DNA from: Blastobasis lacticolella
Lineage: Eukaryota > Arthropoda > Insecta > Lepidoptera > Blastobasidae
Reading direction: 5' to 3'
Length of the DNA: 64,000 nucleotides
Assembly: GCA_905147135.1 (NCBI GenBank)
Contig: LR990055.1
Coordinates: forward strand, 1,116,001-1,180,000
Shown: positions 21,914 to 34,647 of the stretch, piece by piece
Numbering within the stretch: position 1 is the first letter of the stretch
Layout: each line of letters starts with the position of its first letter
Made by a program: the position numbers and the translations under genes
Notes under the pieces: model-generated
What the model was told of the DNA's origin: nothing
The model's input: the letters and a program-made list of their open reading frames with translations, nothing else
Database searches by the model: none

Positions 21914-22188
21914 TATTAGCAGCCACCCTCGTTGACAGCTCCAACAGTTCCTGAGCCTCATGCCTCAGCCTGGTCAGGGAATTCTCCAGTTCCCGCTTCA
22001 CATCCGCACCAATGTCCCTCTGTTTCTGCAGGTACCCAGCTAGCCCAGCCGAGTCTAGGTCTTCTAGGATGCTCTTCAGGTCTGGCGCGAAATGGACGTG
22101 CCTCGATGCCCTGGAGATGGCACTGGTGTTCAGCTCGATGGATAGATTAGGAGAACCCGGGCGCGAGTCTTCTTCTATCTGGATCGAG
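21914..22188 (-). CDS. Plp: PLP-like scaffold, exon 11
   Basis: Encodes the rest of codon 908 to residue 999 plus one base. A Ser/Pro-rich acidic linker (SSIQIEEDSRPGSPNLSIEL) is followed by a helical part (about 932-999) containing HFAPDLKSILEDLDSAGLAG and a coiled coil ending LLELSTRVAAN. Acceptor AAATTCCAG, donor A|GTGAGT. Exons 11 and 12 are flanked by two direct repeats of about 250 bp. Confidence 0.8.
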
Positions 22189-22982
22189 CTGGAATTTGAA
22201 AGTTTTGAAGGCGGTTATTACAGGCATTTGGTTTTTAAATTTAGGCCGGCCAAATTCGAGTTTTGAACTCGACTAAAAAGAAAGCCTGTGTGGAAAATAT
22301 CGCGGATTCTTATTGGTCGTGTTTAACATTCGAATTCGGAAATCTAATGCGCTTATTACTTTTGACTAAATTCAGTAGCCTAAATTCAAAAGCAAAGCGT
22401 GAGAGCAAATCAAAGTGGAATGTTATTTCTCATAAAATAAGGTCAAGCGAATAGACCGAAGATTCAAAGATTCAAAATAATTATTTGTAAGAGATAGGTA
22501 TTACAGATGTTTTCATTATCTTCAATAGTTTCTCTATCCTTTGCGCGCAGAAACGATGAATGCATGTATGTATGCGATGTATGTACTAAAGCTTCAATTC
22601 CGAGCCTCACGGCCTTGCTGCGCGGTTCTGACGGCGCGTCGATATTGATAACTCTGTCAGACTTCTTTCCACGTAGGAACGAACTGCCAACTTAATATGA
22701 CTAATTGCCGTTTTCACTAAACACAAGAATTGCCAAACTCTGTCTTAATTAGTTTTTAGCCAATCAGCTACATCCAAATTGATATAACAAAGAACTTGGG
22801 TGACTCCTTTGTTTAGTGAAAACAGCAATATATCAAACTACAGTGACTAGTGGCCGGCGGGCGGCGCTTGCTTCCGTCGCGGATAAAGAACCAAATCTTT
22901 GGCACCAAGTAAATTTTTATTTATATGGCCTTACTAGCCAAAGAAGCCGTTGTCCGCACGATGATTTCGCGGTACCTAGCAT

Positions 22983-23256
22983 TCATTCGCACTATCATCA
23001 TCACAGCCCGTAACAGTACACTGCAGGACTTAGGACCTCTCCCACGAAAGTGGAGGTTATTGCCATAATCTCCACGCTTGGCAGGCGGGTTGGAGATCGC
23101 AGTGTTTAAATAATACAATGGAAAATGCTGCTGCCCATTTTCCAGACTACGGAGACCCGTATCTTTTGCCTCGAAAACATTAGTCGCCTTGTACGACACC
23201 CATGAGTGTAAGGGGTTGGTGCTATTCTACTCTGCCGGACACCACACGGCCAATTT
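22983..23256 (+). repeat. 250-bp dispersed repeat, copy 2 of a direct pair
   Basis: Same orientation as 20878-21131, about 2.1 kb away; together they bracket exons 11 and 12. Confidence 0.75.
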
Positions 23257-23725
23257 CGCACTATATTGTTTATTAATGTGTGTGAAAACCTAAATTGAAT
23301 AAACGTATTTGATTTGATATAGCCGTGTCGCCGGAGCGGTGCGTAACTATAGCGATGTAGGATATGAATGAACTATAAACTCTATGTGAAAAAGTATGCA
23401 AATATAGGTACTTGTTCGCAAGTAATCTGTAGGAATGTTGCGGGGAATTTCCAACCAAAATAATAGAACGTGCTAGTTTTCCTTGGCAACACATATAGTC
23501 CAGCATAGCGCTGTTCGTCAGATTTTCTCGTATAATATTAGAATTCCGGGTAGTGTTGAATGCAGGCGTGCAACGATTAACATGATTGGAGTTAGCTATT
23601 TAGTGAAACCGGGATTACCGGGAAGTGGGTGGTTTGTGTAAACGCCGGCTTGTAACTAATAAGAAAGGAGAACGTTATCCCAGTACTTTATAGTTTATAA
23701 AACAGTATAGTGTACAGTACTTTCG

Positions 23726-24056
23726 GTGGCCTAATGGTTAGCATGTCGCACTGGTAAGCGAGAGGTGCCGAGTTCGATACCCAGTGTCGCTATGTACCAA
23801 TGACCATTTTCAGAGTTACGTCCATTAGTTGAACACCAACCGCTGCTGTTACAGTGAGGGAAAACATCGTGATGAAACCTGCACATACAGGCGACTGAGT
23901 CTGTAACCATGACCCCAACTGGTCAGGTTCCCCGAAGGTCACACAGGTTAGATGGCAGTCGCCTGTTACCTGATCTGCCAAATCCTGGATCATGGTCACA
24001 GCAGACCCCAGGCTCACACACTACAACACAACCGGGCCATTAACGCCAAGATGACC
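23726..24056 (+). mobile_element. tRNA-derived SINE with visible pol III boxes
   Basis: The head reads TGGCCTAATGG (A-box-like, 23727-23737) and GAGTTCGATACC (B-box-like, 23770-23781) with tRNA-like spacing. The body follows (gagggaaaacatcgtgatga, tgatctgccaaatcctggat) and ends near the ttaacgccaagatga text. It is the best plus-strand copy of the family. Confidence 0.8.
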
Positions 24057-25247
24057 ATCGGGAGCTTCACGAACATCAGTAATGAAAATCACGGACGCGT
24101 GTAGGAGGGGGATAGGTGCAATACTTTCGCTAATGGGTCGTCTACCGCGACGATAATGTGTAAAGGGCACAGCTGTTGGCCGCCAGCCAGCAGGGCGACG
24201 GCTCTAATTAATGCACTCGCGGCTGTTCAATGAGGATGTATCCGTTCTTGTTGTGCTTATTTACCGCCGCGAGGGGAGGTTCTTTGGATTTATATTAATT
24301 GCCTTGCGATGATGGTGTCTTATTCTAAATGGCGCTGCGATAGAGATGTTTTGTTTTTAAATAGTTGTGTTTTAAACTTTTTATTTGCTTAAAATGTAAC
24401 GAATACGAATATTTAAAGCGTTACAGCTATCGCTTTGTCCGTTTACAAATCAGTTCTGACCGAGACCAATGTCTGATATTGCCAAACCATTTGGTACGAA
24501 CTACAGATAGGAATGCGAAAGCGTGGCCCAACACTATGGCTGCTTTGACGTTAATCGAGATGCACTGACACAACCCTAGTTGACACTAGATATTACGGTT
24601 ATGGCGCGTTTTCTGTGTAGTCGAAATATACAAAACCACTTACTTAATCAGAAATAAAAGGCTCTGGCCGCGGTTCTGCATTTATGTTACATGAAGTGCA
24701 TGAATCGTAGATGTAATGGGCGACAGTTACCGCTTACCCTCAGGCGGGCTGTCTGTTTGTTTATCCACTGAATAGCATAAAAAGCTTAAACGTCCAATAC
24801 AACCGTATTTAAGATAAAGTCGGGAGATATGAATGTTGAAGTACGGCCGTCATAAGTATTAATTTTTTCGATCCTATGAATGTTGAAACCCGGCCGTCAT
24901 ATATAATTTTTCCGTGTTATACTGTTTTACCCATGGATTTATACATATATGTACCACATATCCCAAACCAATCAGTGGCTTTCTCAAATCTCCGAACCGT
25001 ATGTTCCCGTGAAGGATCACCCCAAGCGTGCTAAAATTATGACAAAACTATACAACAAACAAAACCGCCAGCGCCGTACGCAAAAACGAAAACCTGACCC
25101 AAACACATTCCCGGTCGTCAACCGTAAACTTTAGCTCTCCCATAAAACTCGATGTAGCGTAACGTACTTAGCTATTCTTGGCCTTTACAGTAACCCAACT
25201 GCAATATCCCACTTACCTCCCAAAGAGTATAATGTAAAATAAAAATA

Positions 25248-25595
25248 ACAATCATCTTGGCGTCAACATTCCGGTTGTGCTATCGCGCGAGAGGGCCTAG
25301 GGTACGACTTGACCATGATGCAAATTTTGGCAAAGCAGGTAATTACGTAGAGCGACTGCCATCTGACCCCCGTGACCCTGGGAACGGGGGAACCTGACCA
25401 GATTGGATCATGGTAACACATTTAATCAGCCGAATGTGCAGGTTTCCTGACGATGATTTCTCTCACCGTAAGATAATCGGTTAGTTTTCAGCTTATGTAC
25501 ATAACTCAGAGAAAGAAATTAGCTCACTGGGGATTGTACTCGATACCTATCACTTACGAGACCGGCCTGCTAGCCATTAGCCGACGTTCCGCAAA
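25248..25595 (-). mobile_element. tRNA-derived SINE
   Basis: Minus-strand copy, from the cttggcgtcaacattccgg text to a degraded tRNA-like head. More diverged than the copy at 23726. Confidence 0.7.
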
Positions 25596-26253
25596 CAATA
25601 TATATAACCTATTAAATATTTGCGAGCCACATTCGTCTACAATTAGATGAGTTATATCAACAATCGCCACGCTAAGTATAGCTGGTACAGATCTAGGCTC
25701 CGTGTGACTCACAAGTGTTTGTGTTGTCAGACTGTTTTATTAGGTTTCGGGCTGTGTTGGTCGGTGTATGCTTAATGAGATCCCGTTTAGTGCAAAGGGG
25801 ATAAGTTATATTTGTGTTCGTTAAATTATTTGTTGGGGATAGTCTACTGAGTGTAGACTAGATTGTTGTGCTGGAAAAGAATGCGTAATATTTAGTTTGA
25901 TTGTAGTTGTGAGTTCAATTGATCCATAAGCACTGTACCGCGGCGTTAGGCCTCGGCCAGGCAAACAAGATGTAAGACAAAGACGAGGCGCTGACGCGAC
26001 TTTTTAAGACATATAGAAAAGACGGGTCACGGACATGGCAGTGTCCAGTAAAGAACGCAGGCAGAACAGGGGCCGCACCCCCGGTGGCGCCCGTGCCCCG
26101 TCCAATCCGTATATTTTGCAATAGGGCGTAGACGTCGGTGTCGTGTCCGCGCCCGGTCTTTGCTGTATGTTTTGGGTGGCGACGCTTCTATACATTTTAT
26201 ATGAAAGTAAATCAAAGGGGCGCAGTATCTGCGACGTGTCTTCGTCTGACATC

Positions 26254-26470
26254 TTTTCTGTCTAGCCTACGCCTTAGCTGTTGAATGCATCAGGCAGTGG
26301 AAGTGTTGAGGCTGTTTCACCTGTGAGACCGTCCCTAGGTTGTAAAACCATATCTTGTAACGTTTTTCTGTCTGACCAGCGCCTTAGCAGTTGAATGCAT
26401 GAAGGCAATAGACGTATCGGGGCTGTCGTCACCCGTGAGATCATCCCTAGAACGTAAAACCACATCATGT
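26254..26470. repeat. Tandem duplication of ~108 bp next to exon 10
   Basis: Two head-to-tail copies start TTTCTGTCTAGCCTACGCCT and TTTCTGTCTGACCAGCGCCT and both contain AGTTGAATGCAT-like text and a GTAAAACCA end. They lie within 10 bp of the exon 10 donor. Confidence 0.7.
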
Positions 26471-26479
26471 TAGTCTCAC

Positions 26480-26608
26480 CTCTCCTCGACGCCGCCCAGC
26501 AGCGCAGTGAGCAGTGTCCGGTTGAGCTCGTCCTCGGCGCTGGCGCAGTACGCCACTAACGCGCCCACAGCGTGCTGCAGCGCGCCTGCTACCACTTTCA
26601 GACCGTCC
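26480..26608 (-). CDS. Plp: PLP-like scaffold, exon 10
   Basis: Encodes residues 865-907 plus two bases of codon 908. The text RDGLKVVAGALQHAVGALVA followed by YCASAEDELN is a mostly non-polar helical region and does not look like a simple heptad coil. I infer a short conserved helical module. Acceptor CTCCACCTCAG, donor AG|GTGAGA. A tandem duplication of about 110 bp lies just beyond the donor. Confidence 0.8.
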
Positions 26609-27235
26609 CTGAGGTGGAGAGGGTTAGGTTAACATATTTTTTTATTTTATACGGCAGATAAGCAAGTGGGCATCAGTAACATAAGAGGTATCACCAATGC
26701 GTTGCCCACCTCTAAAGAGAACTGTAATATATCCCTTGAATGATCCAATGGCATAGTCCAAAGGAAACACTGGCTGGGAACTCGTTCCACATGCGAATAT
26801 TATGAGCGAGAAAGGAATGAGGGGGTTTCCCCTTGTTACTCGTACATCACTGGTTGTTCCAGTTGAAGGAATGTTTCCCAGTACATTACCCGATTTTATT
26901 CGAAAAATTGTCGCATTGTCGCCTCCCATTAGGTGATATGGTGCCTGCCTAGGAAATTGTAAAAAATAAGCAAGTAATCAACAATATCGGAAGGAGAACC
27001 TAAGTGTATAAACATGGCTCTGATGATTCCAAACTGAAGCGACAAATGGCAGCCAGATACATACGGCAGGAAGCGCATTGTTTTATACTAGATATCTCCG
27101 GCACATCTTCCCGCTTTTTGCACGTTGTTTTTATTTTACATTATAACCAAGAACTCACACAAACGCCAGGGAATCGTTAGCTCCCTCTATTACAAACAAA
27201 CATCTCTCACACAAACTACGCAACACACTACTCAC
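26609..27235. other. Intron 9
   Basis: Holds a minus-strand family A retrotransposon fragment (26640-26830); the rest is unremarkable. Confidence 0.5.
26640..26830 (-). pseudogene. Non-LTR retrotransposon C-terminal fragment (family A)
   Basis: The minus strand reads ACGTSSQPVFPLDYAIGSFK and YITVLFRGGQRIG, a degraded form of the 19012 copy. Confidence 0.6.
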
Positions 27236-27348
27236 CTCTCCTTAGTGATCTGCTCCAGTTGGCGGTTCTGGTCGAAGCTGTGGTTGCGCCGCTGCCGCCA
27301 CTTGTCAGCCTCAGCGGCCGCGGCGGCCTCCTCGCGGGGGCCTGGCAC
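27236..27348 (-). CDS. Plp: PLP-like scaffold, exon 9
   Basis: Encodes residues 828-864 plus two bases of codon 865: an Ala/Glu-rich start then a basic helix (DKWRQRRNHSFDQNRQLEQI). Acceptor CTCCCATCAG, donor AG|GTGAGT, phase 0 to 2. The split codon AG|G gives Arg with exon 10. Confidence 0.8.
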
Positions 27349-28026
27349 CTGATGGGAGAAATAACCATTTTTAATGTTCAATATTTTAGTCAAGCTTGTC
27401 TGTAATCTGTGGGAGGGTTTCGTGAAAAGGGGCGAAAGTCGTCAAGAGGTTTTCCTTGGAGAGTACAACATGGAGTACTTAAGAAAGGAGTGAAAAGGTT
27501 TTTACGGGGTCGGCAACGCGTGGGTGACGCCCCTGGCATTGCAAACGCATAACGACTCTTACCATCAGGCAGGCCGTAAGCTTGTTTGCCACCTTAGTAG
27601 TATAAAAAAACAGAAAGTCGGGGAAGCGCGTTGACCAATGCGCGCAAGCTACTTGTTAATTGTTCAACTTATGTTAATTGTAAACCTTTGCTCGTAAACG
27701 GTTGGAAATTTGAAAAAGTGTGTAAGGCAAAAGTTGTAGAGAATTTTATAAGCTTTCATTCGGTGGAAGAATAGAAATATTAGTGAGTGACAAAAAAAAC
27801 GTCGTGATTTTCAGCGTTTTATGGACATTGCCGAGCCTGCGGCAGCGCCCTGAGGTCTAAAAGTTAGATTTAGAGGCCTCTGTATAACATTTTCAAAAAT
27901 CGTCGAAAGGTCCGGTACCTTTTCAAAGTAGAGCGAGCGAGCCGGGCGAGCACTTAATCATTTTGTTGTGGATATTCCAGCTATCCGCACGAGCCGCTTT
28001 AGTTCAATCTTTATAACGTATACGGC

Positions 28027-28205
28027 TAAGAAATGGAACACGTTGCCTGCCAGTGTGTTCCCCGATCATTATATCTGGACGCCATGAAGGCTAGACTGAA
28101 TAGGCTGTTCCTAGATATGCATGGTCCATCATCGGCCGCGTCGTCACTTACCACCAGGTGAGATGGTAGTCTCAAATGCCTGGGTAGTCTAACAATAAAA
28201 AAAAA
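28027..28205 (+). mobile_element. Non-LTR retrotransposon 3' fragment (family B)
   Basis: Degraded coding text for AKKWNTLPASVFPDHY and a following NRLFLD-like piece, then a tail ending in A-rich sequence at 28193-28204. This is a jockey-like reverse-transcriptase C-terminus. Confidence 0.65.
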
Positions 28206-29934
28206 GTAGAATGTACGATTTTCTTGGGCTGTTTAATATTATATTTTATACGAGTATTATTGTGTTGCAATGTAGCGCTTACGGGAGATAGGAAATGATA
28301 CTAACATATTTACAGCTGCTACGTGCTAAGAAAATTACCCGATGATAACCAAGAAAAACAAATTCATTTATCAAATAAAGAATAATGGCGTTACCAAAGC
28401 ACACAAAGGCATTACATCAGATTACGTCGTATTTTAATCACTCTTGTATGTAGTTAGTCATTTTCTGTGAGTCATCTTAAATTAGGCATGTGAGCACACC
28501 AAATACATACCACAAATCTTCTAATGATCACCATGGTCACACCGTCACATTGCAACTGTAGCTATTGGTTCAATCCTTATACTGTTATACACTTTATGCC
28601 ACTTCACTTAGATCACATTTTATAGTTTAGAAATACAACGGCTTTTATGAAATAATTAGTGCAATGTACCATCCTAAATTAAAGTTGATGTATACTTCAG
28701 AAATTCTACTTGATCCCTACGCTACAAAATACACAACTCGTTCAATATAAGAGATATGACATGAATTACAATACACTGGATAACGTGTGGTGACCTCGAG
28801 AGACATTACGAACGATTTATCTGTGACCCCAAACCATTGATAGCTTTATTGAAGAAGAATGTACACAGACAGTGTCAATAAACAGACTTTTAGATCACAT
28901 TGACAAGCAGTGTAACGAAAATTACATACTAGATTTGATGTGGAATCCAACAACGGTTTTGGGAAGCTATGCCTAAGTAAGATATAACATAAAAGGCATA
29001 ATATTTATACATCCATTCATACACACTCACGCCCGTACCGTATGTAATATTAACAATATTTATGATTATGTAAAAACAGTAATATTCACCTCAGTTATTT
29101 ACGACGCGTACAACAAACAACCATCACACCAAACAGCATTATACATTTAGATATTGAAATATACCAAACGACTACACATTTTTATTGGAAACTGCATAAG
29201 CAAAACTACTATAATTCCCAATATAGAAGCACCTTACGCTGACAAACGAATGGTTGTCTTAACGAATGCCGATCTACCCGCACTAGGAGCTAAACAAGAA
29301 CGAAAACAAAGGCAGACCGTACGCAGAATGCACCAAAATAAATTTGTTTGTTTAGCCTTTACTGGCGTTTACAGATTGGATTTATATTTGAACGTTTTCG
29401 TAGAAAGCATCATCATTACAATATTTTAAGAACTTTGCTTTCTTGTTAATATGAATAGGTTTTTGAATTTTGTTGAAGCTTAATTCGCAAAATACTTACA
29501 GTTTAGTAAGTTCCCTAGATAAAATCTTACATACTAATAATAATTGAATAAGTTCTGACTACATCTTAGTGTCGGAGGTCAACTCATTTTTGGTCGTTGC
29601 GTCAATATAGTAAATAGTGAGTAAGTAGTAAGTTCTGACTACACCACAATATTCACACTACACCATTATTTATTAGTAATCGCTGGAAAGATCAAAACAG
29701 TACCTCCGTTGAATCGGAAATGTCCATTCGCAGAGACATTTTACGAATGACATAACATGGCATCATAGAAAAAGCGAATCCACGCGACAAATAAACAAAC
29801 GCACGAGTTCACTACGCTACTGAACAGGAACTATCTAAATATAGCGGCGAATACAGACAAACATGTAGAAAAAACGCTTAACACGTGTGTGGGGCAGCCA
29901 TCGGGTGCATATGGAGGGAAACCAACATAAGACT

Positions 29935-30110
29935 TCACAGGGCGACGTAGCTTATCCTACGTCATCGACTGCAAGAAAAAATCCACTTTGTAGCGATAGT
30001 AGATGTTTAGGAGACCCACAAAAAGTGCACAACCTGGCACAAAAATTATGGCTGTTCAGCCACGTTAAAGTCGCTTTTCTTTTTGGTGACTATAATGTCG
30101 CAAAAGCGAG
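29935..30110 (+). mobile_element. Half copy of the 18303 MITE family
   Basis: Shares CTTATCCTACGTCATCGA, GTAGCGATAGTAGATGTTTA and GTGCACAACCTGGCACAAAA with 18303-18571, but the right arm is missing. Confidence 0.55.
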
Positions 30111-33100
30111 GATGTGAAGCAGACTAGTTTTTTGCTTATAATAACCCACACAAGACACTGACGCTTTAGAAAACTGAACTAGCCGAAGAGCGTTATTTAC
30201 GGCCGATACTAATAATAATACGGATAATACGGATATCAGTTGTGGCTGCCACAAGGCAGACACAGTCAGTAAACAGTGGTCACAGGCCCACTAACAGGCG
30301 GTCTAACAGTATCGAAAAGCTATGATAATCCTGCTAATAAACTAACCACTATCTATTTAGTTTTGTTTAGCTTGTATATCTGTTTAGTTCGTTGTTGTTT
30401 TGAACTGCACTGCACTTTATTTACTGTGAAAACAAATAGTTTGTATGAGATAGGGAATCATAACGATATCGTCACCGGTTCACGTGGTTCACAGAATATA
30501 CCTAGTAGGATTCTACTATAGGTACCTAAGTAGGTCGGTAGAAAATAATACGTTCTTTTGTACTTATTTATTTATCGTATGGCACTCGAGTTCCTGCTCC
30601 TACTTAAGTTTTTAATTTACATTTCGTCAAGTAGGCAAGAGCTTCGACCGAATGGTCTTTTGTACTGAAGTGAAGACTAGTTTTAACTCTGCAATTATAA
30701 CGTTCTTTTGGAATCTATTATGGTACCGAATACAGACACGACACAACACAAAAACAATCACCACAAATCTTCCACCAGACCACCAGATCCACTCCACAAC
30801 CAATAACCAATAGCCGGACATCGGGCGAGTGGACGAACCTAATCGATCATAACGATTATGACCGCCGTTATGGGCAGTAAACACTGCAAGCATAGAGTTT
30901 GAAGAGGGCAATTGAATAAAGGCGTTTTGTACACAGTCAGGGGACATGTAATTGTGATTTAGTAGTCGGTTTTATGATTCGTTTAATGAACCGTGGATGG
31001 GGACTGTGGCGCTATTGTTGTACCTATATGTTGGGAGAAGAGTTCATTTGATTTGGGGTTTTTGTGGTATTGATTCGATTTAATACGGTCAAGTGATCTG
31101 ATACAGTTATGTTGTTATTGTAAAAGCGAGGGCCAAGGAAAGGGAAAAAAGGTTGTAAACAATAGTACAGTCAGACCTCGCTAGCATGTACACTAAATGA
31201 GAAATGAATGTATTGTAGGGGGTCAATTCTTTCAGCAGGTGATTTTACTTTCTTCTTCTTTGCGTGTCGACTAGTGGCGGGTCAATACTCCGCCACTGAT
31301 ACAGCGTTATCCGTGGCCGATTTTACTTTAAGATAACAGGCTTGCATTAGAACTCATCTTACACGACGATGAGGTCGAAAATGGAGCGAAAGTAGTTCTG
31401 TTTGTCTGTTACGTTTTCACGCCAAGTGGCCGATCTGATTTGGATACAATTTGGAAAGGTGATAGATAGCACCCTAGGTAAGAACATCCCTAAAAACTGA
31501 ATTTTACACGGTTGAAGTCACAAGCTAGTTTTCTATAACTTGTTATTTAAATGCTGCCCTTTATATATGGTGCGTGGAGCTGGAACCTCCACCATAGGGC
31601 CCCCTCATACAGCAGTAGTCACCTTGTACGACTTCCAAAAGCAAAAGAGGTTGTCAGACACCACACGATCACACATAAAAAACTAAAAATAATCGACAAA
31701 GTCAATCATCTAATTAATGCCGTTAAAATAATTGCGATAAATAACAATCTGGTACAGATTACCGCCCGTAAAAGTTTAGTTTAACAACTTTTTATTAAGT
31801 ATTACGCTGATTAGACTAAATATAGTTATAATAATTATTGCTGATTTATTCGCTATCAAACACGCATTTATCATTTACAACTAAATACTCAAACATTCCC
31901 ACGGCCCAACAGAAACAGTCCAAACATGTGTACCAAAGCGAATTTCACACACTTTCACAATAACCTTAACAAAGATAACAACACTGCACCATTTTTAACG
32001 AGAAACGGTCCACTGTCCCGTCTTAATTACTAACGGTCACTTCGTAATTTAAAATAGAGGATATCGAACTCTTTAATTGTAAAGCGTGTGCTGTGCGTGA
32101 CGTCACGATGCGCGTGCGTCGATTCCCGCGGTCCGTGCGTTACTACGGTGGGATGGATGGAGTGCAGAGACTGCTTGTTTACATTCGTAGATTCGTTCCA
32201 AATAATATGGGGTGGCTCTGGTTGTGTAGGGTGAAGTGCTGGTACGTCAATTATAACGGTATAGGGATCGAGTGACGTCAATGACGAGTGATGCGAGTCA
32301 GCTGTGTGATAATTGATTTGAAAAGCTTTAATTGTATGTAAACTAGTGGACCCGGCGCGACTTCGTTCGCGTACACCTACTTTACCGATTCACCACCGTT
32401 GTGTAGTTTAAAAGATCTAAGCATACATAGATACATACATATTACATCCATAGGGTCAGACGGCGGGAAGCGACTTTGTTTTTTGCTGTGTACCTATAGA
32501 TGAAAATAAATTAAATACCTACTTTATTTTTCAATATGATATTTATTCAAATATTTAAATTAAATCAAGATCAAGTTAATGAGATCCGCATAGATGTCTA
32601 GAAATAGTCACCAAAACACATGTAACAATTTGAAAAAGAACACAAGAATAATGTGACTGGAAGCCTGCCCCGGGTTAACCCATTGATTATTTGGCGCAAA
32701 TAAAATGATCATCCTTTTGTAAATTAATAGACCAACTAATAAAATATGTATTAAAGTTTATTGAAAGCCGTCAACCTAATAAAAAAAATAGCAGCATCCC
32801 ACTGAAATTGGCGCCCTAACTCACCCACAAAGCAAACAGAATAGGGATTGAATATCGACAAGTATTGATCGTTTTACGCACCTACGTGATCCGGAATAAT
32901 ACCATCCATTTTAAAATATACAGAGACGGCGGCTCCGTGTGCAAAAGAAGGACGAAACTGCAGAAAATCAGGATTAGCTGCAGCCTTGAAAATTCGCTAA
33001 AACGAACAAGGGTTTTGCAGTTCTTTGAATGTGACTAATTAGCCAGAAGGATAAACGGGGAGTTCAAACAGATTTCATTCTTTTTGTCTAAAATTAACGT

Positions 33101-33377
33101 TCATCCGGCCAGTAGCGCGTTGTTTTTTTTAATTCGGGCAATAAAATAAACATATCACTAACACGAATACCTATTTAAGGATTTGATTTGTTTTTCACAT
33201 TGCGGAGTGTTTTGTTATAGGTCGTGGATCGGATATAGTACGGAGCGCACGGCTGGCAATGTCAATGAAAATATGCAAAAATCCGATCCGATAAGTGGTC
33301 TGCGCCTTCAAGATAAGGTGCCTTGTTGTCTCCCTTAAACGACCCCGACGGTGTTCGTAGCATAATTTACTGTCGAC

Positions 33378-33640
33378 CATGGCACGGCCAGAAAAAAAGT
33401 TATCTGTGTCGCATGCGTCTGCCACGCAGAGATACTGGGTTCGATTCCAGGCCGAGCAGAAATTGAAATGATGGTTTTGAATGGGTCTGGGTGTTATATG
33501 TATAATAAGTATGCATTAAAAAAAGTATATAAGTAATTGATCAGTTATATATAGAACCAATAACACAAGCTTTGCTTACTTTGGGACTATAACGCGTTGT
33601 GTGAATTGTCCACGCATATTTAATTTTATTTATTTATAAA
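33378..33640 (+). mobile_element. tRNA-derived SINE (second family)
   Basis: Contains a clean B box (GGGTTCGATTCC, 33437-33448), a body with GTATATAAGTAATTGATCAG and GCTTTGCTTACTTTGGGACT, and a TTTATTTATT tail near 33625. The 3' part recurs at 15690-15810 and 55600-55740. Confidence 0.6.
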
Positions 33641-34260
33641 AAAATTCTATCAGTATACGCTTACACGAATGATTAACAAGAAATTCAACCTACACAGAAC
33701 TAAATTCCAATGAAAAAGTATCTTTGGCGTTCGCCGACGAATAAATTCGGACATGTGTCGAAGGATATACGCTGAATCAAAGCCATAAACTGACACAAGG
33801 TGACAGTGTCTCTCGGATAGATTATTTTTAAAGGGCAGTTATGTTATTTTTATGTGGAATGGTTCGCGCGGGAGTCAAGATGAGAGCTTTCTTCCTTTAC
33901 ACTGGACAGTTCGTGTGGCCGTCAGTGGAAATCTGAGACCATTCCTTCGGTGGACTAGCGAAGAAAACACTGCGATTCTCTGCTATAGGTAGTACAAATT
34001 CTCTTTATATTGCTGTTTACTTTTATAACTAATTAGCCGCCCCTGCGGTTGTCACTTATATTATCCCTGCTGATGTTATTTCACTAGTTTGATTAATGTT
34101 TGATTAATCTAGTGAACTAATGATTTTAGTTCACTAGAGCCAATAGTGGAAATTTCGTGGAAAAACTATCCACAAAGCGGAGGCGGCGTGGACTGGGATT
34201 TCAGTATCGGATCACTGCATTTCAGTATCAGTTGTCCTGCGGCGCCCCACCAAGCGCCGG

Positions 34261-34647
34261 CTAAATATAAATGCTCGCATCCTGCCCGATACAATTAACG
34301 CTCTCACTGGAAATTTGACTGACGGCTAGATGCGGGACCACACCGAGACTAGAAGGTAAGTAGACAATATGTTCCCTAGTAATATTACAATCCTTAAGTA
34401 GAAAGTTTAGTGTTGCAGCTAATACCAGAATAACATACAAATCCAAATGGTTCCAATGAGACCACACTGTGATTAAATAGAATGTGGAAGAAGACGCAGA
34501 AACTAGTAGGAAAACAATAAATCGGTAAAGATAAACAGTGTTCAAAAAATGTATATGTCTGCTGCCCGCCCAGCGTGTCTGGCATCTTAAGGAATTTATC
34601 ATAAATATCTGGCGCAAAATGTCCACTGCTGGAAACTTCCTCAACAT
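34261..34647 (-). CDS. Unrecognised membrane-protein-like reading frame, perhaps a chemoreceptor-like exon
   Basis: The frame is open from 34731; a likely internal start is the ATG at 34647 (MLRKFPAVDILRQIFMINSL). After RWAGSRHIHFLNTVYLYRF come two hydrophobic stretches, one around YRFIVFLLVSASSSTFYLI and one around LDLYVILVLAATLNFLL. The arrangement faintly recalls the N-terminal exon of insect odorant or gustatory receptors, but I cannot recall a specific match. No convincing donor or further exons were found, so it may be a pseudogene fragment or a chance frame. It lies in intron 8 on the same strand as the host gene. Confidence 0.25.
   Translation of the reverse strand: MLRKFPAVDILRQIFMINSLRCQTRWAGSRHIHFLNTVYLYRFIVFLLVSASSSTFYLITVWSHWNHLDLYVILVLAATLNFLLKDCNITREHIVYLPSSLGVVPHLAVSQISSESVNCIGQDASIYI

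Larger units (their letters stand above)
22189..26479. other. Intron 10
   Basis: Contains direct-repeat copy 2 (22983-23256), SINEs at 23726 and 25248, a short dispersed repeat at 24700-24780, a GC-rich patch at 26040-26160 and a tandem duplication at 26254-26470. The patch resembles the GC-rich piece at 2450 but no exon boundary fits. No gene seen. Confidence 0.5.

Noticed and set aside
21932..22266. Plus-strand frames of 72 and 84 codons
   Set aside because: Antisense of exon 11.
23726..23800. A functional tRNA gene
   Set aside because: A and B boxes are present but the sequence continues into a SINE body and I see no proper acceptor-stem pairing.
33195..33425. 76-codon minus-strand frame beginning MADACDTDNF
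   Set aside because: Lies over the head and flank of a SINE copy; likely chance reading of repeat sequence.
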